A stretch of 64,000 nucleotides of DNA. It comes from Leeuwenhoekiella aestuarii. Lineage in GTDB: Bacteria > Bacteroidota > Bacteroidia > Flavobacteriales > Flavobacteriaceae. Numbering within the stretch: the stretch's first letter is position 1; every line of letters starts with the position of its first letter. Shown here one piece after another: positions 16,119-24,448 of the stretch. Under the pieces are notes generated by a model. The model did no database searches. It was not told the origin of the DNA and was given only the letters and a program-made list of their open reading frames with translations. Where the stretch lies: assembly GCF_004104055.1 (NCBI RefSeq), contig NZ_QOVJ01000001.1, positions 186,001-250,000 of the forward strand, written 5' to 3'. Made by a program: the position numbers and the translations under genes.

Positions 16119-16148
16119 GTTTATAATGCTTTGAAATTCAGCAAGCTT

Positions 16149-16490
16149 CTATTCTTCTTTTATAAGCGCAAATAGCACAGACTGAAATAGCGAAAGTAAT
16201 AAACTAAAAATCAAGGCCCACCAGATACCATCTACAGCAAAACCACCTACAAAATAATCTGCCATCAATATAATTATCGCATTGATAAACAGTAGAAAAA
16301 TACCAAAGGTCACTATAGTTATAGGCAATGTAAGAATCACCAGAATAGGCTTTATGATCAATCGTAAAAGCGCCAAAACAATAGCTACAATAAAGGCTGT
16401 AAAAAATGAAGTTACTGCCGCACCGGGAAGTAAATAGCACAATAAAATTACTGCAAGGGCAGTAAGCAAGAGTTTGATTAAGGTTTTCAT
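16149..16490 (-). CDS. Phage-holin-family-IV-like small membrane protein
   Basis: 113 residues with four hydrophobic helices (about 5-25, 27-45, 52-78 and 88-108) and very few charged residues outside the loops. LLRLIIKPILVILTLPI and ADYFVGGFAVDGIWWALIFS match the mycobacterial four-TM holin family (PF04020), which is widespread in bacterial chromosomes and usually not phage-borne. It is an inner-membrane protein of unknown role. It stands alone, 95 bases after tig, on the same strand. A second open frame over the same bases is a shadow. Confidence 0.8.
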   Translation of the reverse strand: MKTLIKLLLTALAVILLCYLLPGAAVTSFFTAFIVAIVLALLRLIIKPILVILTLPITIVTFGIFLLFINAIIILMADYFVGGFAVDGIWWALIFSLLLSLFQSVLFALIKEE

Positions 16491-16673
16491 AAGTCCAGAT
16501 TATTAAAAAATTGGTTTTAAACTAGTTTACACAATTTTGAAAGCTTAGTAAACTACTTCGGGGCAAACCTGTCTGCCGACAAAGACAGAACCGAGAAGCA
16601 TTAATGAACAATACATTTTATAACGAGAAAAGCCTCAGAGTATTTAGGTCCTGATTATCGAGTAAAAATAAAA

Positions 16674-16702
16674 AAATCGCTACCAGCAAGTGGTAGCGAT
16701 TT
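16674..16702 (-). terminator. Terminator after the GDSL lipoprotein gene
   Basis: Perfect 12-bp stem AAATCGCTACCA / TGGTAGCGATTT with a 5-base loop and a T-run on the minus strand. It lies 23 bases past the stop at 16725. Confidence 0.9.
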
Positions 16703-16724
16703 GTATAAAGAAAACTTAAGATTT

Positions 16725-18215
16725 TTAATTACTGATATTTACCGTTCCATAACTACCAATATTAACCTTAGGAATTGTAGAACCGTATGTTGTATTAATA
16801 GCGCCGATTGCTTGATTTGCCAAATATGCATATCCACGAGGTGTAGGATGTACACCGTCTAAAGAAAATGCACCGCCAGTCGCAAAAGTTGAAGTCAATG
16901 TTCCTGCATCAAAGGAGATCCCTGTATCTGCCAACTGATTTAATATAGCTCGAGAATCAACAAAAGCTAAACCATTTGCTTGTGTCAGGCCTTGAATTGT
17001 TGCATTATAAGATGCCTGTGCAGTTGCTATTAGCGCCTGCTCTTCAGGAATCAAAACATCTGCATCCCCTAAAGCTACTCCTACTCCAATTACAGAACTT
17101 GGATTGCCCGGATCTGCTAGCGTCCCTAACTTACTTGAAGTTGTAAGCAATAGTAAATCTGCTGCTGTTGCCTGTCTTATATTTGGCAATGTTCCACCAG
17201 CAGGATTTGGCAATGTAGTTAGGGTTTCGTCTTCAATCACTACAGCATTTTGACCTTCTTGAAAATTAATAGTACGTGCATCACGCTCTTCAGCAGTAAT
17301 AAGTCCTAACGCAGCGTATTGTGCTAACCCTCCATTGTATTGCGCATAAGCCTGATTAACACCAGCTGCAGTAGTTGCATCTAAAGGAATTGCATTAAAT
17401 GGCACTGTTGTAAAAAACGGAATCGATGTCACATCGGGTATATTAAAAACAACTCCACCTGTAGCAGAAGCCATTAATGCTTGAATTTCCGAATTGTAAA
17501 CACTTGCAAAGACATTAGGGTCTGTGATATCATTAGCTCCATACGTCGAAGGATCCAAATTTCCGGTCTGATCAACACCCGTTCCTCCACTTGTCGCAAA
17601 ACTTAAAATATCATTATTACCAATCCATAACGAGAAGAACGTAGGATTTTGAGCCGCTGCATCGCTTATAACTGTTGCATCTGTGGCCGAAGCAAAACGC
17701 ACAAAATAAGGGTTCGAAGCACCCGTTGCTACCCCTGCAATATTTCCATAACCCGGTGCTACCAAATGAAAACTTTTAGCTCCCGGCACCCCCATATTAT
17801 TAAAAGGACCAGAAAGCACATTGGTAATATCGGTAGTAGCTGTACCTTCTAAACGGACTGGCCCCGGATTTCCATCAGCATCTAATGCTAACACAAACCG
17901 ATTCGGTTGAATTTGAGTACCTCCAGCCAATAGACCACCTGTGTTATCATCTACTAAAGGCTGCGTAAATTCACCACCACCAGCTAAAGCAAACTGTCCG
18001 GCTAAAATTTTAGGAAAACTATTTTGTTGACCGGTAATGTACAATGCCCCATCAGCATAACCGGAAGTCAGCGAGTTACCGACAGCAACAAAAGTCGAAA
18101 AGTCTGCAGAACCACTACTATACACACCACCATCTTCAATAGGATTGTCTAATTCAGCTTCACAAGCAGTTAAAAGCACGGCTGACAAAGCCATATATTT
18201 AATATAATTTTTCAT
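16725..18215 (-). CDS. SGNH/GDSL-type lipoprotein hydrolase
   Basis: 496 residues with a lipobox (SAVLLTAC, lipidated Cys 18). The SGNH blocks are visible: GNSLTSG with nucleophile Ser48 (GNSL in place of GDSL), the Gly of MGVPGAKS (141-148), GNND (199-202) and DGVHPT with Asp453 and His456. The enzyme should hydrolyse esters, probably of lipids, at the outer membrane or cell surface. It begins 14 bases after the FadL-like channel gene, so the pair forms an operon that would couple extracellular ester cleavage to fatty-acid uptake. The protein is rich in Ala, Gly and Thr and poor in charge, as expected for a surface protein. Confidence 0.85.
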   Translation of the reverse strand: MKNYIKYMALSAVLLTACEAELDNPIEDGGVYSSGSADFSTFVAVGNSLTSGYADGALYITGQQNSFPKILAGQFALAGGGEFTQPLVDDNTGGLLAGGTQIQPNRFVLALDADGNPGPVRLEGTATTDITNVLSGPFNNMGVPGAKSFHLVAPGYGNIAGVATGASNPYFVRFASATDATVISDAAAQNPTFFSLWIGNNDILSFATSGGTGVDQTGNLDPSTYGANDITDPNVFASVYNSEIQALMASATGGVVFNIPDVTSIPFFTTVPFNAIPLDATTAAGVNQAYAQYNGGLAQYAALGLITAEERDARTINFQEGQNAVVIEDETLTTLPNPAGGTLPNIRQATAADLLLLTTSSKLGTLADPGNPSSVIGVGVALGDADVLIPEEQALIATAQASYNATIQGLTQANGLAFVDSRAILNQLADTGISFDAGTLTSTFATGGAFSLDGVHPTPRGYAYLANQAIGAINTTYGSTIPKVNIGSYGTVNISN

Positions 18216-18229
18216 CGTCTAGCTCTTTT

Positions 18230-19492
18230 TTAAAGTTTATAAGTCAACCCAATTCCAGGAACAAATGCACTTGATTTATAGGTCCCTCCAAAAGATGACC
18301 CATCATCTACATAGTCATAAGACTCATTAATTTCTTTAAATCTTACATATAGAAAAGAAGCATCTATTGCAAAACTATCTGAAATCACATAAGACAAACC
18401 TGCCGTAAAACCGTTACTATCGTTACGTGGGGTTTCCGGAGCAAAATAACCGGACTGTACTGGTGATTCGTCAAAATAATAACCTGCACGCAACATGATT
18501 CGCTCACTTGCAGAATATCCAAACCCAACTTTATAAATTGAAGAGTTCTTATAATTACGAGGATTTATAGATTCCTGACCATTACTAAAAACGATATCTA
18601 AATCTTCATAAACATCCCAGAATGTACGCGTATAATCAAAGTTAACCACCCATTTATCTTTACTATAAGATCCACCAACAGTAAGTTCTGCAGGCAGAGG
18701 TAGTGATGCTGTAAAGCCAGTTGTTCCATTAGAAGGAATGGTTGTCGTACCCACTGTTATTGGCGCTCCACTATCATTAGGGAAGTTTGCAAAAGTTGCA
18801 GTACCGTCTTTAGATTCTAAAATAATTTCTGAACGGTAATTAGCGCCCAAGGTAAAATCTTCTGTCACTTTAAACATTGCCCCTACTGAATACCCCCAGT
18901 TTGTAACACCACTATCATCTATTGTTACATTAGAACGATTGCCTTCAAGATCTGTCAAAAACCGATTAGCATTTCTATTGAAGTTCACATTACCCGTAAC
19001 GAAGATTGGCCCACCACCTACACTAAACTTATCGCTGATTTTAAAAGAAACTAAGGGTTGAATAAAGATCGCAGCAAGTTCTATATTATTTACTAAATGT
19101 GAACCTGCCCAATCTGTTGGCCATTCCACTGTACTTCCGTAAGGTGTATAAACCGCCAAGCCTAGACTTATATTTTCATTTAATGCGTAAGAACCATACA
19201 AGTAAAAGGGTGTACTCATTGGACTATCTGTCTGAGCATACTGCCCTGTTCCTTCATTTTGCCAAGCTACACTTGAAAAAACGCCAAAACCACCTGCCGA
19301 AGCATTGATCTTATTTTCTAAAAACACTAAACCAGCCGGGTTAAAAAATGCCAGTTCGGCACTATTAACATAAGCCACACCGGTATGTCCCATTGCCAGG
19401 GCTCTTTGTCCCTGAAGTCCAACTCTATAACCTCCCGCAAACGTTATCGCAGAAGCTAATAAGAATAAAGACGTAACTAAAACTCTCTTCAT
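18230..19492 (-). CDS. OmpP1/FadL-family outer-membrane transporter
   Basis: 420 residues with a signal peptide (MKRVLVTSLFLLASAITFAG). The N-terminal plug region GYRVGLQGQRALAMGHTGVA followed by ELAFFNPAGLVFL is the FadL hallmark (the NPAGL motif). The rest alternates polar and hydrophobic residues as a 14-stranded barrel and ends in VPGIGLTYKL. FadL proteins admit long-chain fatty acids or other hydrophobic compounds through the outer membrane. It is first in an operon with the GDSL lipoprotein. A 24-bp near-palindrome lies 75-98 bases upstream and may be an operator. Confidence 0.9.
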   Translation of the reverse strand: MKRVLVTSLFLLASAITFAGGYRVGLQGQRALAMGHTGVAYVNSAELAFFNPAGLVFLENKINASAGGFGVFSSVAWQNEGTGQYAQTDSPMSTPFYLYGSYALNENISLGLAVYTPYGSTVEWPTDWAGSHLVNNIELAAIFIQPLVSFKISDKFSVGGGPIFVTGNVNFNRNANRFLTDLEGNRSNVTIDDSGVTNWGYSVGAMFKVTEDFTLGANYRSEIILESKDGTATFANFPNDSGAPITVGTTTIPSNGTTGFTASLPLPAELTVGGSYSKDKWVVNFDYTRTFWDVYEDLDIVFSNGQESINPRNYKNSSIYKVGFGYSASERIMLRAGYYFDESPVQSGYFAPETPRNDSNGFTAGLSYVISDSFAIDASFLYVRFKEINESYDYVDDGSSFGGTYKSSAFVPGIGLTYKL

Positions 19493-19566
19493 ACTCTAAA
19501 AGGGGATAAAATTATAATTTAATAATTGAGGTTGAATTTTTTAAGAATACATCAAAAATAGAGCTT

Positions 19567-19590
19567 ATTTATTGTGCATGCATAATAAAT
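19567..19590 (-). promoter_or_regulatory. Candidate operator upstream of the FadL/GDSL operon
   Basis: ATTTATTGTGCATGCATAATAAAT is read as arms of 12 bases around the centre CA|TG, with a single mismatched pair (19574/19583). It lies 75-98 bases before the FadL-like start in a 271-base gap that holds no gene. Confidence 0.45.
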
Positions 19591-19763
19591 TTCACTAACA
19601 ATGTTATAAAAATTTATTGAGTCTCCGTGAGATTTATATCGATTTTATGATTACAAATCAACTAATTCGATTAAGCCACTATGCTGGTTGAGCTATTTTT
19701 TTAATTCTTAATTATATATTATTTAAGAAGCGAATATAACTTTTCAACGGATATAACCGCAGA

Positions 19764-20534
19764 TTAACCTAGAAATTTCATCACTTCCGCGTAAAAATCC
19801 TTAGGATTCTCCGCGTGTAACCAGTGCCCTGAATCTGGAATACCGATCACCTCTGAATTAGGAAAATGTGCCTGAATTAGCGCTGTGTCTTCTTTAGTTA
19901 TGTAATCAGACTTAAGCCCGTTTAAAAATAGAGTTTCACCTTCGTAAACAGTTTGGGTTGGCAGCCCTTCCCCAATAGCTTCAACTTTACTCGTAAGCAC
20001 CGGGAGATTTACACGTAGCGCCAAGGTTTTATCTTTTTGCCAATACAGGTTCTTCAGTAAAAATTGTCGCGTACCCCAATCTGAAATATACTTTTCCAAA
20101 AAAGCATCAGCATCTCCGCGTGATTTTCTGGCTTCTTCATTTTCTGATAAAGCATTTAAGCCTTCTAAAATAGTCTGATGATGTGGTGCATAATATTTAG
20201 GCGCAATATCAGCTATGATGAGTTTTCCTAGCAACTCCGGGTAGCGCATTGCAAAAAGCATTGCAGTTTTACCCCCCATGGAGTGGCCTAACAAAATAAT
20301 ATCTGTTAACTCGTGCTCATCACAATAAGCCTTTAAGTCATCAGCTAAAACCTCATAATTAAACGTGTCACTATGAAAACTGCGGCCGTGATTGCGCTGA
20401 TCCACAAGATGCATCTCATAGCCAGATTCAGCGACTTGATTAGCTAAAGTTTTCCAATTATCTCCCATTCCTAAGAATCCATGTAAAATTACAAATGGCT
20501 TCCCAGAACCTGTTATGCTGCTGTGTAAAATCAT
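19764..20534 (-). CDS. Alpha/beta-fold hydrolase, YbfF-like
   Basis: 256 residues, cytosolic. The oxyanion motif is LHGFLGMGDNW (18-28), the nucleophile elbow GHSMGG has Ser85, and DSGHWLHAENP carries the catalytic His237. DQRNHGRS (45-52) is typical of the YbfF esterase branch. It probably cleaves small carboxyl or thioesters; the substrate is not predictable. It starts 1 base after the pdxJ stop, so both are translated from one transcript. Length and motifs are complete. Confidence 0.88.
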   Translation of the reverse strand: MILHSSITGSGKPFVILHGFLGMGDNWKTLANQVAESGYEMHLVDQRNHGRSFHSDTFNYEVLADDLKAYCDEHELTDIILLGHSMGGKTAMLFAMRYPELLGKLIIADIAPKYYAPHHQTILEGLNALSENEEARKSRGDADAFLEKYISDWGTRQFLLKNLYWQKDKTLALRVNLPVLTSKVEAIGEGLPTQTVYEGETLFLNGLKSDYITKEDTALIQAHFPNSEVIGIPDSGHWLHAENPKDFYAEVMKFLG

Positions 20535-20535
20535 A

Positions 20536-21249
20536 TTAAGATAAAGCTTCTAAGTAAGACTGTATTGTTTTCTCCAGACCATCATACAACGCTTCTGCAA
20601 TAAGTGCGTGACCTATAGAAACTTCTAAAAGCCCCGGTAAACTATCCGCAAAAAACTTTACATTCTCTAATGACAAATCGTGCCCAGCATTTAGACCTAG
20701 ATCAAGATCCTGAGCCAAAAGAGCTGCCTCAACATAAGGTTTCACAGCATTAGGATGCCCCTCTTTAAAACCTACAGCAAAAGCTTCGGTATACAATTCT
20801 ATACGGTCTGTACCTGTTTCTTTTGCACCTTTGATCATTTCTGCTACCGGATCTACAAATATTGAAGTACGAATCCCTTTCGATTTAAATTCTGCTATAA
20901 CTTCTTTTAAAAAAGCTCGGTTTTTAATCGTGTCCCAACCCGCATTTGAAGTAATTGCATCTACAGAATCTGGAACCAAAGTAACCTGAGCAGGTTGTAC
21001 TTCTAAAATCAGATTTATAAACTTCTCTACCGGATTCCCTTCTATGTTTAATTCTGTTTTTACGATAGTTTTTAAATCCCGTGCATCCTGATAACGTATG
21101 TGACGCTCATCTGGTCTGGGATGAATGGTAATTCCCTGCGCTCCAAAAGATTCTATATCTTTTACTGTTTTTACCAAGTCAGGAACATTACCACCTCTGG
21201 CGTTACGTAATGTTGCGATCTTATTAACATTTACACTTAATTTTGTCAT
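20536..21249 (-). CDS. pdxJ: Pyridoxine 5'-phosphate synthase PdxJ
   Basis: With the ATG at 21249 the protein has 237 residues and begins [20 protein letters not shown], the standard family start. The ATG at 21291 would add 14 residues that overlap the promoter. Motifs include [16 protein letters not shown] and the phosphate-binding [12 protein letters not shown]. PdxJ condenses 3-amino-2-oxopropyl phosphate with 1-deoxyxylulose 5-phosphate in the DXP-dependent vitamin B6 pathway. It forms an operon with the downstream alpha/beta hydrolase and is divergent from the CBS-domain gene, with a TATTTTTG element in its upstream gap. Confidence 0.97.
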   Translation of the reverse strand: MTKLSVNVNKIATLRNARGGNVPDLVKTVKDIESFGAQGITIHPRPDERHIRYQDARDLKTIVKTELNIEGNPVEKFINLILEVQPAQVTLVPDSVDAITSNAGWDTIKNRAFLKEVIAEFKSKGIRTSIFVDPVAEMIKGAKETGTDRIELYTEAFAVGFKEGHPNAVKPYVEAALLAQDLDLGLNAGHDLSLENVKFFADSLPGLLEVSIGHALIAEALYDGLEKTIQSYLEALS

Positions 21250-21272
21250 CTCAATAATTGTAACTTTGCTTG

Positions 21273-21280
21273 CAAAAATA
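21273..21280 (-). promoter_or_regulatory. -7 element for pdxJ
   Basis: TATTTTTG on the minus strand matches TAnnTTTG, 24 bases before the chosen ATG at 21249. It supports that start over the ATG at 21291, which would lie upstream of the expected transcript start. Confidence 0.45.
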
Positions 21281-21335
21281 CGAAGTAACACAGGCTCTAC
21301 CCCTACTTTTTTAATTAAATTGCATCAAACAAGCT

Positions 21336-21998
21336 ATGAAAATCACTGACTACATCATAAAAGACATTGATCCGCTTGACGAGCAATTGCTGATGGGCGA
21401 TGCTCAAGACCTTTTTTCTCAAACCACATATTCTCACGTTCCTATTTTAAGAGACAATACCTATGTAGGTTGTTTAAACGAGAGCGATGTGCATTGTCAC
21501 GCTTCTGAAGAAATCATTGCAGACAATAGCCATATGTATGAAGTTTTCTTTGTGCGTACCGATACGAATTGGCTTAATGTCATTGAAGCTTTTGCTCAAA
21601 ACAATGCCAATATCATGCCGGTTCTTGATGAAGAAACTGCTAATTACCTAGGCTACTATGAGCTGGCAGACGTGATGACCTATTTTAACAACACTCCCTT
21701 TTTAAATGAAAACGGAAGCATCATTGTCATAGAGCATGGTATACACGATTATAGCTTTAGCGAAGTTTGCCAGATTGTGGAGTCTAATGATGGAAAAATT
21801 TTAGGTGCATTCATCTCTCAAATAAAAAACGAAGTTGCGCAGATTTCAGTAAAGATAGGAGCAGACACAAGCTTCAACACTATTCTTCAAGCATTTAGAA
21901 GGTATAGCTATGTTATAGCTTCAGAACATCAGGAGGATGCGTTTATAAAAGATTTACAAGAACGTTCGCAATATTTAGACAAATACCTCAACATTTAA
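21336..21998 (+). CDS. CBS-domain protein
   Basis: 220 residues, cytosolic. The N-terminal half carries a CBS pair (about 1-125): FSQTTYSHVPILRDNTYVGC and NNANIMPVLDEETANYLGYY match the two CBS sheets. The C-terminal part (about 130-210: IIVIEHGIHDYSFSEVCQIV and on) is an ACT-like fold that senses or binds ligand in relatives. CBS pairs bind adenosine nucleotides. It starts a plus-strand run, with nadK 19 bases downstream, which suggests a link to nucleotide or NAD status. The exact role is unknown. Confidence 0.85.
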   Translation: MKITDYIIKDIDPLDEQLLMGDAQDLFSQTTYSHVPILRDNTYVGCLNESDVHCHASEEIIADNSHMYEVFFVRTDTNWLNVIEAFAQNNANIMPVLDEETANYLGYYELADVMTYFNNTPFLNENGSIIVIEHGIHDYSFSEVCQIVESNDGKILGAFISQIKNEVAQISVKIGADTSFNTILQAFRRYSYVIASEHQEDAFIKDLQERSQYLDKYLNI

Positions 21999-22017
21999 GA
22001 TAGCAAAGTCAACACGT

Positions 22018-22902
22018 ATGAAAGTAGGGATCTACGGTCAATTTTATCACGAAAATTCTGGAAAATATGTTCAGCAATTACTCGACTTGCTTCATCAAAA
22101 AGGAGTCGAAGTTATTATTGAAGAAAACTTCTTAAAACTCATTCACGAGAACGAAGACATCAGTAAAACGTATTCGCATTTCAGCACTTTTGAAGAACTT
22201 GATAAAAGCTACGATCTATTTTTTAGCATTGGTGGTGACGGTACTATACTTCAAACCGTTACTTACGTCAGAGATCTCGACATACCTATAGTTGGTATAA
22301 ATACTGGACGCTTAGGATTTCTGGCGACAGTAAATAAGGAGAAACTCGTAAGTTCTGTTGAAGAAATACTTAAAAATAATTACAGCATTACCGAGCGGTC
22401 CCTTATAAGTATTAAGACTTCGGCTCCTAATGAAAATTTTGACGACCTCAATTTTGCGCTCAATGAAATTACAGTGAGTAGAAAAAACTCTACTTCGATG
22501 ATCTCTGTAGAAACTTCCCTGAACGGAGAACGCCTGACCAATTACTGGGCAGATGGACTTATAATTTCTACACCTACTGGTTCAACCGGTTACTCTCTAA
22601 GCTGTGGCGGACCGGTAATTATGCCTAAAACCTCCAGCTTTATTTTAACACCTATCGCTCCACATAACTTAAATGCGAGACCTATCGTAGTGCCAGATTC
22701 TACAGAAATAAAGCTCAAAGTAAGCGGAAGAGAAGAAGATCATTTAGTCTCTTTAGACTCTCGCATTGCCACACTACCAGTAGAAACCGAGATCACCTTG
22801 ACAAAAGCCCCCTTCAACATCAAGCTGGTTTTGCTAGAAGAAGATACTTTTTTAACCACCTTACGAAAGAAATTACTTTGGGGCGAAGACAAGCGCAACT
22901 AG
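22018..22902 (+). CDS. nadK: NAD kinase
   Basis: 294 residues. GGDGT (72-76) is the ATP/phosphate motif; NTGRLGFLAT (about 94-103) and TPTGSTGYSLSCGGP (about 185-199) are the other family hallmarks. The enzyme phosphorylates NAD+ to NADP+ in the cytosol. It follows the CBS gene by 19 bases and is probably cotranscribed with it. A gap of 99 bases with a TATATTTG element separates it from the next gene. Length is standard. Confidence 0.97.
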   Translation: MKVGIYGQFYHENSGKYVQQLLDLLHQKGVEVIIEENFLKLIHENEDISKTYSHFSTFEELDKSYDLFFSIGGDGTILQTVTYVRDLDIPIVGINTGRLGFLATVNKEKLVSSVEEILKNNYSITERSLISIKTSAPNENFDDLNFALNEITVSRKNSTSMISVETSLNGERLTNYWADGLIISTPTGSTGYSLSCGGPVIMPKTSSFILTPIAPHNLNARPIVVPDSTEIKLKVSGREEDHLVSLDSRIATLPVETEITLTKAPFNIKLVLLEEDTFLTTLRKKLLWGEDKRN

Positions 22903-22976
22903 ACAATAAATCCACAGTTATTTTGTTTACCAAAAACACGCTTCATTATTAATAATGAGCAGCTAAACAATATTGT

Positions 22977-22984
22977 TATATTTG
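22977..22984 (+). promoter_or_regulatory. -7 element for the DUF6089 gene
   Basis: TATATTTG matches TAnnTTTG, 17 bases before the ATG at 23002. A short AT palindrome (ATTATTAATAAT) lies about 25 bases further upstream. It may drive the DUF6089-uppS-bamA run. Confidence 0.45.
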
Positions 22985-23001
22985 CAAACTTTTAAAAGCC
23001 T

Positions 23002-23694
23002 ATGAGAATATTCCTAATCTTCACATTTGCCTTGCTCGCTACCGTTACTGGAATAAGTCAAACTTATGAGGTTGGAGTATATGCAGGCGGTAGTAATTTT
23101 ATAGGTGATGTAGGTAAATCTAATTATATAGCTCCTAATTCTATTGTCTTTGGCGGTATCGCAAAATGGAATCGCAGCGCAAGACACGCTTTTAGAGCTT
23201 CAGTACTTTTTGCTAATCTTGATGCCTCAGACACAGACAACCACGATAGCAGAAGGCAGCAACGTGGTTATGAATTTAGCAGCACGCTAATTGAAGGTTC
23301 GCTAGGAATAGAATACAACTTTTGGGATTTTGATATGCATCAAGGCTTTGATAAACCTGCAACTCCTTATTTATATACAGGTTTTACTTACTTTTACCAC
23401 GATTCTTTTGCGCTTGATCCAGTACAAGATGCGCTCGTAAGTGCAGATTCAGAATGGGACCTAGCAATACCTATGGTTATAGGGCTTAAAGCAATGGTGA
23501 ATACCAATTTTGTTTTAGCATTAGAACTGGGTGCACGCTATACATTTACAGATAATTTAGATGGAAGCTATCCCGGCACTGCAGATAATAATTATGCCAA
23601 TTTTGGTAATATAAATAATAATGACTGGTATATGTTTACAGGTTTAACCTTAACCTATACCTTTGGCAGGCAACCGTGTTATTGCGGTTTTTAA
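23002..23694 (+). CDS. DUF6089 outer-membrane beta-barrel protein
   Basis: 230 residues with a signal peptide (MRIFLIFTFALLATVTGISQ). YEVGVYAGGSNFIGDVGKSN is the recognised start of the family; the alternating strands and the final LTLTYTFGRQPCYCGF suggest an eight-stranded barrel in the outer membrane. Function is unknown. In Bacteroidota the family usually precedes uppS and bamA, as here (9 bases to uppS), which suggests a role in envelope biogenesis. The C-terminal CYCGF is unusual for a barrel. Confidence 0.85.
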   Translation: MRIFLIFTFALLATVTGISQTYEVGVYAGGSNFIGDVGKSNYIAPNSIVFGGIAKWNRSARHAFRASVLFANLDASDTDNHDSRRQQRGYEFSSTLIEGSLGIEYNFWDFDMHQGFDKPATPYLYTGFTYFYHDSFALDPVQDALVSADSEWDLAIPMVIGLKAMVNTNFVLALELGARYTFTDNLDGSYPGTADNNYANFGNINNNDWYMFTGLTLTYTFGRQPCYCGF

Positions 23695-23703
23695 TTTTTA
23701 GAA

Positions 23704-24444
23704 ATGGATTTTTTAAACGAAATAGATCAAGATAAGCTTCCTCAGCATATTGCCGTCATTATGGATGGCAACGGACGCTGGGCTAAAAATCAGGGACTTC
23801 TTCGTATCAATGGGCACAAAAAAGGAACCAAAGCCGTACGCGAAACCATTGAAGCTTGCGCAGAATTAGGAGTGCCATTTGTTACTTTATATGCATTCTC
23901 TACCGAAAACTGGAATCGTCCAAAGCTTGAAGTAGACACCTTAATGAATCTTCTGGTATCATCCCTTAAAAAAGAAATTAAAACCCTACAAGACAATAAC
24001 ATTTCACTTGCTGCAATTGGAAGCTTAACCAGTCTACCCAGTAAAGCACAGCGAGAACTGCAAGAAGTAATTACAAAAACTAAAGATAATACGCGCTTAA
24101 AACTTACTTTAGCGCTCAGTTACGGCTCACGAGAGGAGCTGGTAAAAACTGTTCAGGAAATCAGTGATAAAGTTAAAAAAAACTTAATTTCGCCACATTT
24201 AATAAATGAGGCAGTCATTAAGGAGCATTTATACACCCATGATATGCCTGATGTTGATTTACTTATTCGCACAAGCGGAGAACAGCGTATAAGTAATTTT
24301 TTATTATGGCAAATAGCATACGCAGAACTGTATTTCACACCTGTGTTATGGCCCGATTTTACAAGAAAACATCTGTACGAAGCAATTTATAATTATCAGA
24401 AAAGAGAACGACGATTTGGAAAGACGAGTGAGCAAATTAATTAA
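23704..24444 (+). CDS. uppS: Isoprenyl transferase (undecaprenyl diphosphate synthase)
   Basis: 246 residues. IMDGNGRWAK (19-28) holds the catalytic Asp21; YAFSTENWNRP and RTSGEQRISNFLLWQIAYAE are the other conserved blocks of cis-prenyltransferases. The product carries peptidoglycan and O-antigen precursors across the inner membrane. It lies between the DUF6089 gene and bamA; the bamA ATG is 4 bases past the uppS stop. The same uppS-bamA-skp order is common in Bacteroidota. All motifs are intact. Confidence 0.97.
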   Translation: MDFLNEIDQDKLPQHIAVIMDGNGRWAKNQGLLRINGHKKGTKAVRETIEACAELGVPFVTLYAFSTENWNRPKLEVDTLMNLLVSSLKKEIKTLQDNNISLAAIGSLTSLPSKAQRELQEVITKTKDNTRLKLTLALSYGSREELVKTVQEISDKVKKNLISPHLINEAVIKEHLYTHDMPDVDLLIRTSGEQRISNFLLWQIAYAELYFTPVLWPDFTRKHLYEAIYNYQKRERRFGKTSEQIN

Positions 24445-24448
24445 GCAG

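Noticed and set aside
16204-16440. Second frame of 78 residues inside the holin-like gene
   Set aside because: Cys/Tyr-rich shadow of the same strand in another frame, with no family pattern.
16149-16490. Holin-like gene as evidence of a prophage
   Set aside because: The family is chromosomal in many bacteria, and no integrase, capsid or lysis gene is near.
16556-16605. GC-rich imperfect hairpin CTGTCT...AGACAG after the holin-like gene
   Set aside because: Resembles a degenerate flavobacterial repeat, but only one copy is in the window, so it cannot be supported as a repeat here.
24416-24448. TTG start for bamA giving 876 residues
   Set aside because: The added residues lie inside uppS, and the ATG at 24449 gives a normal signal peptide 4 bases after the uppS stop.
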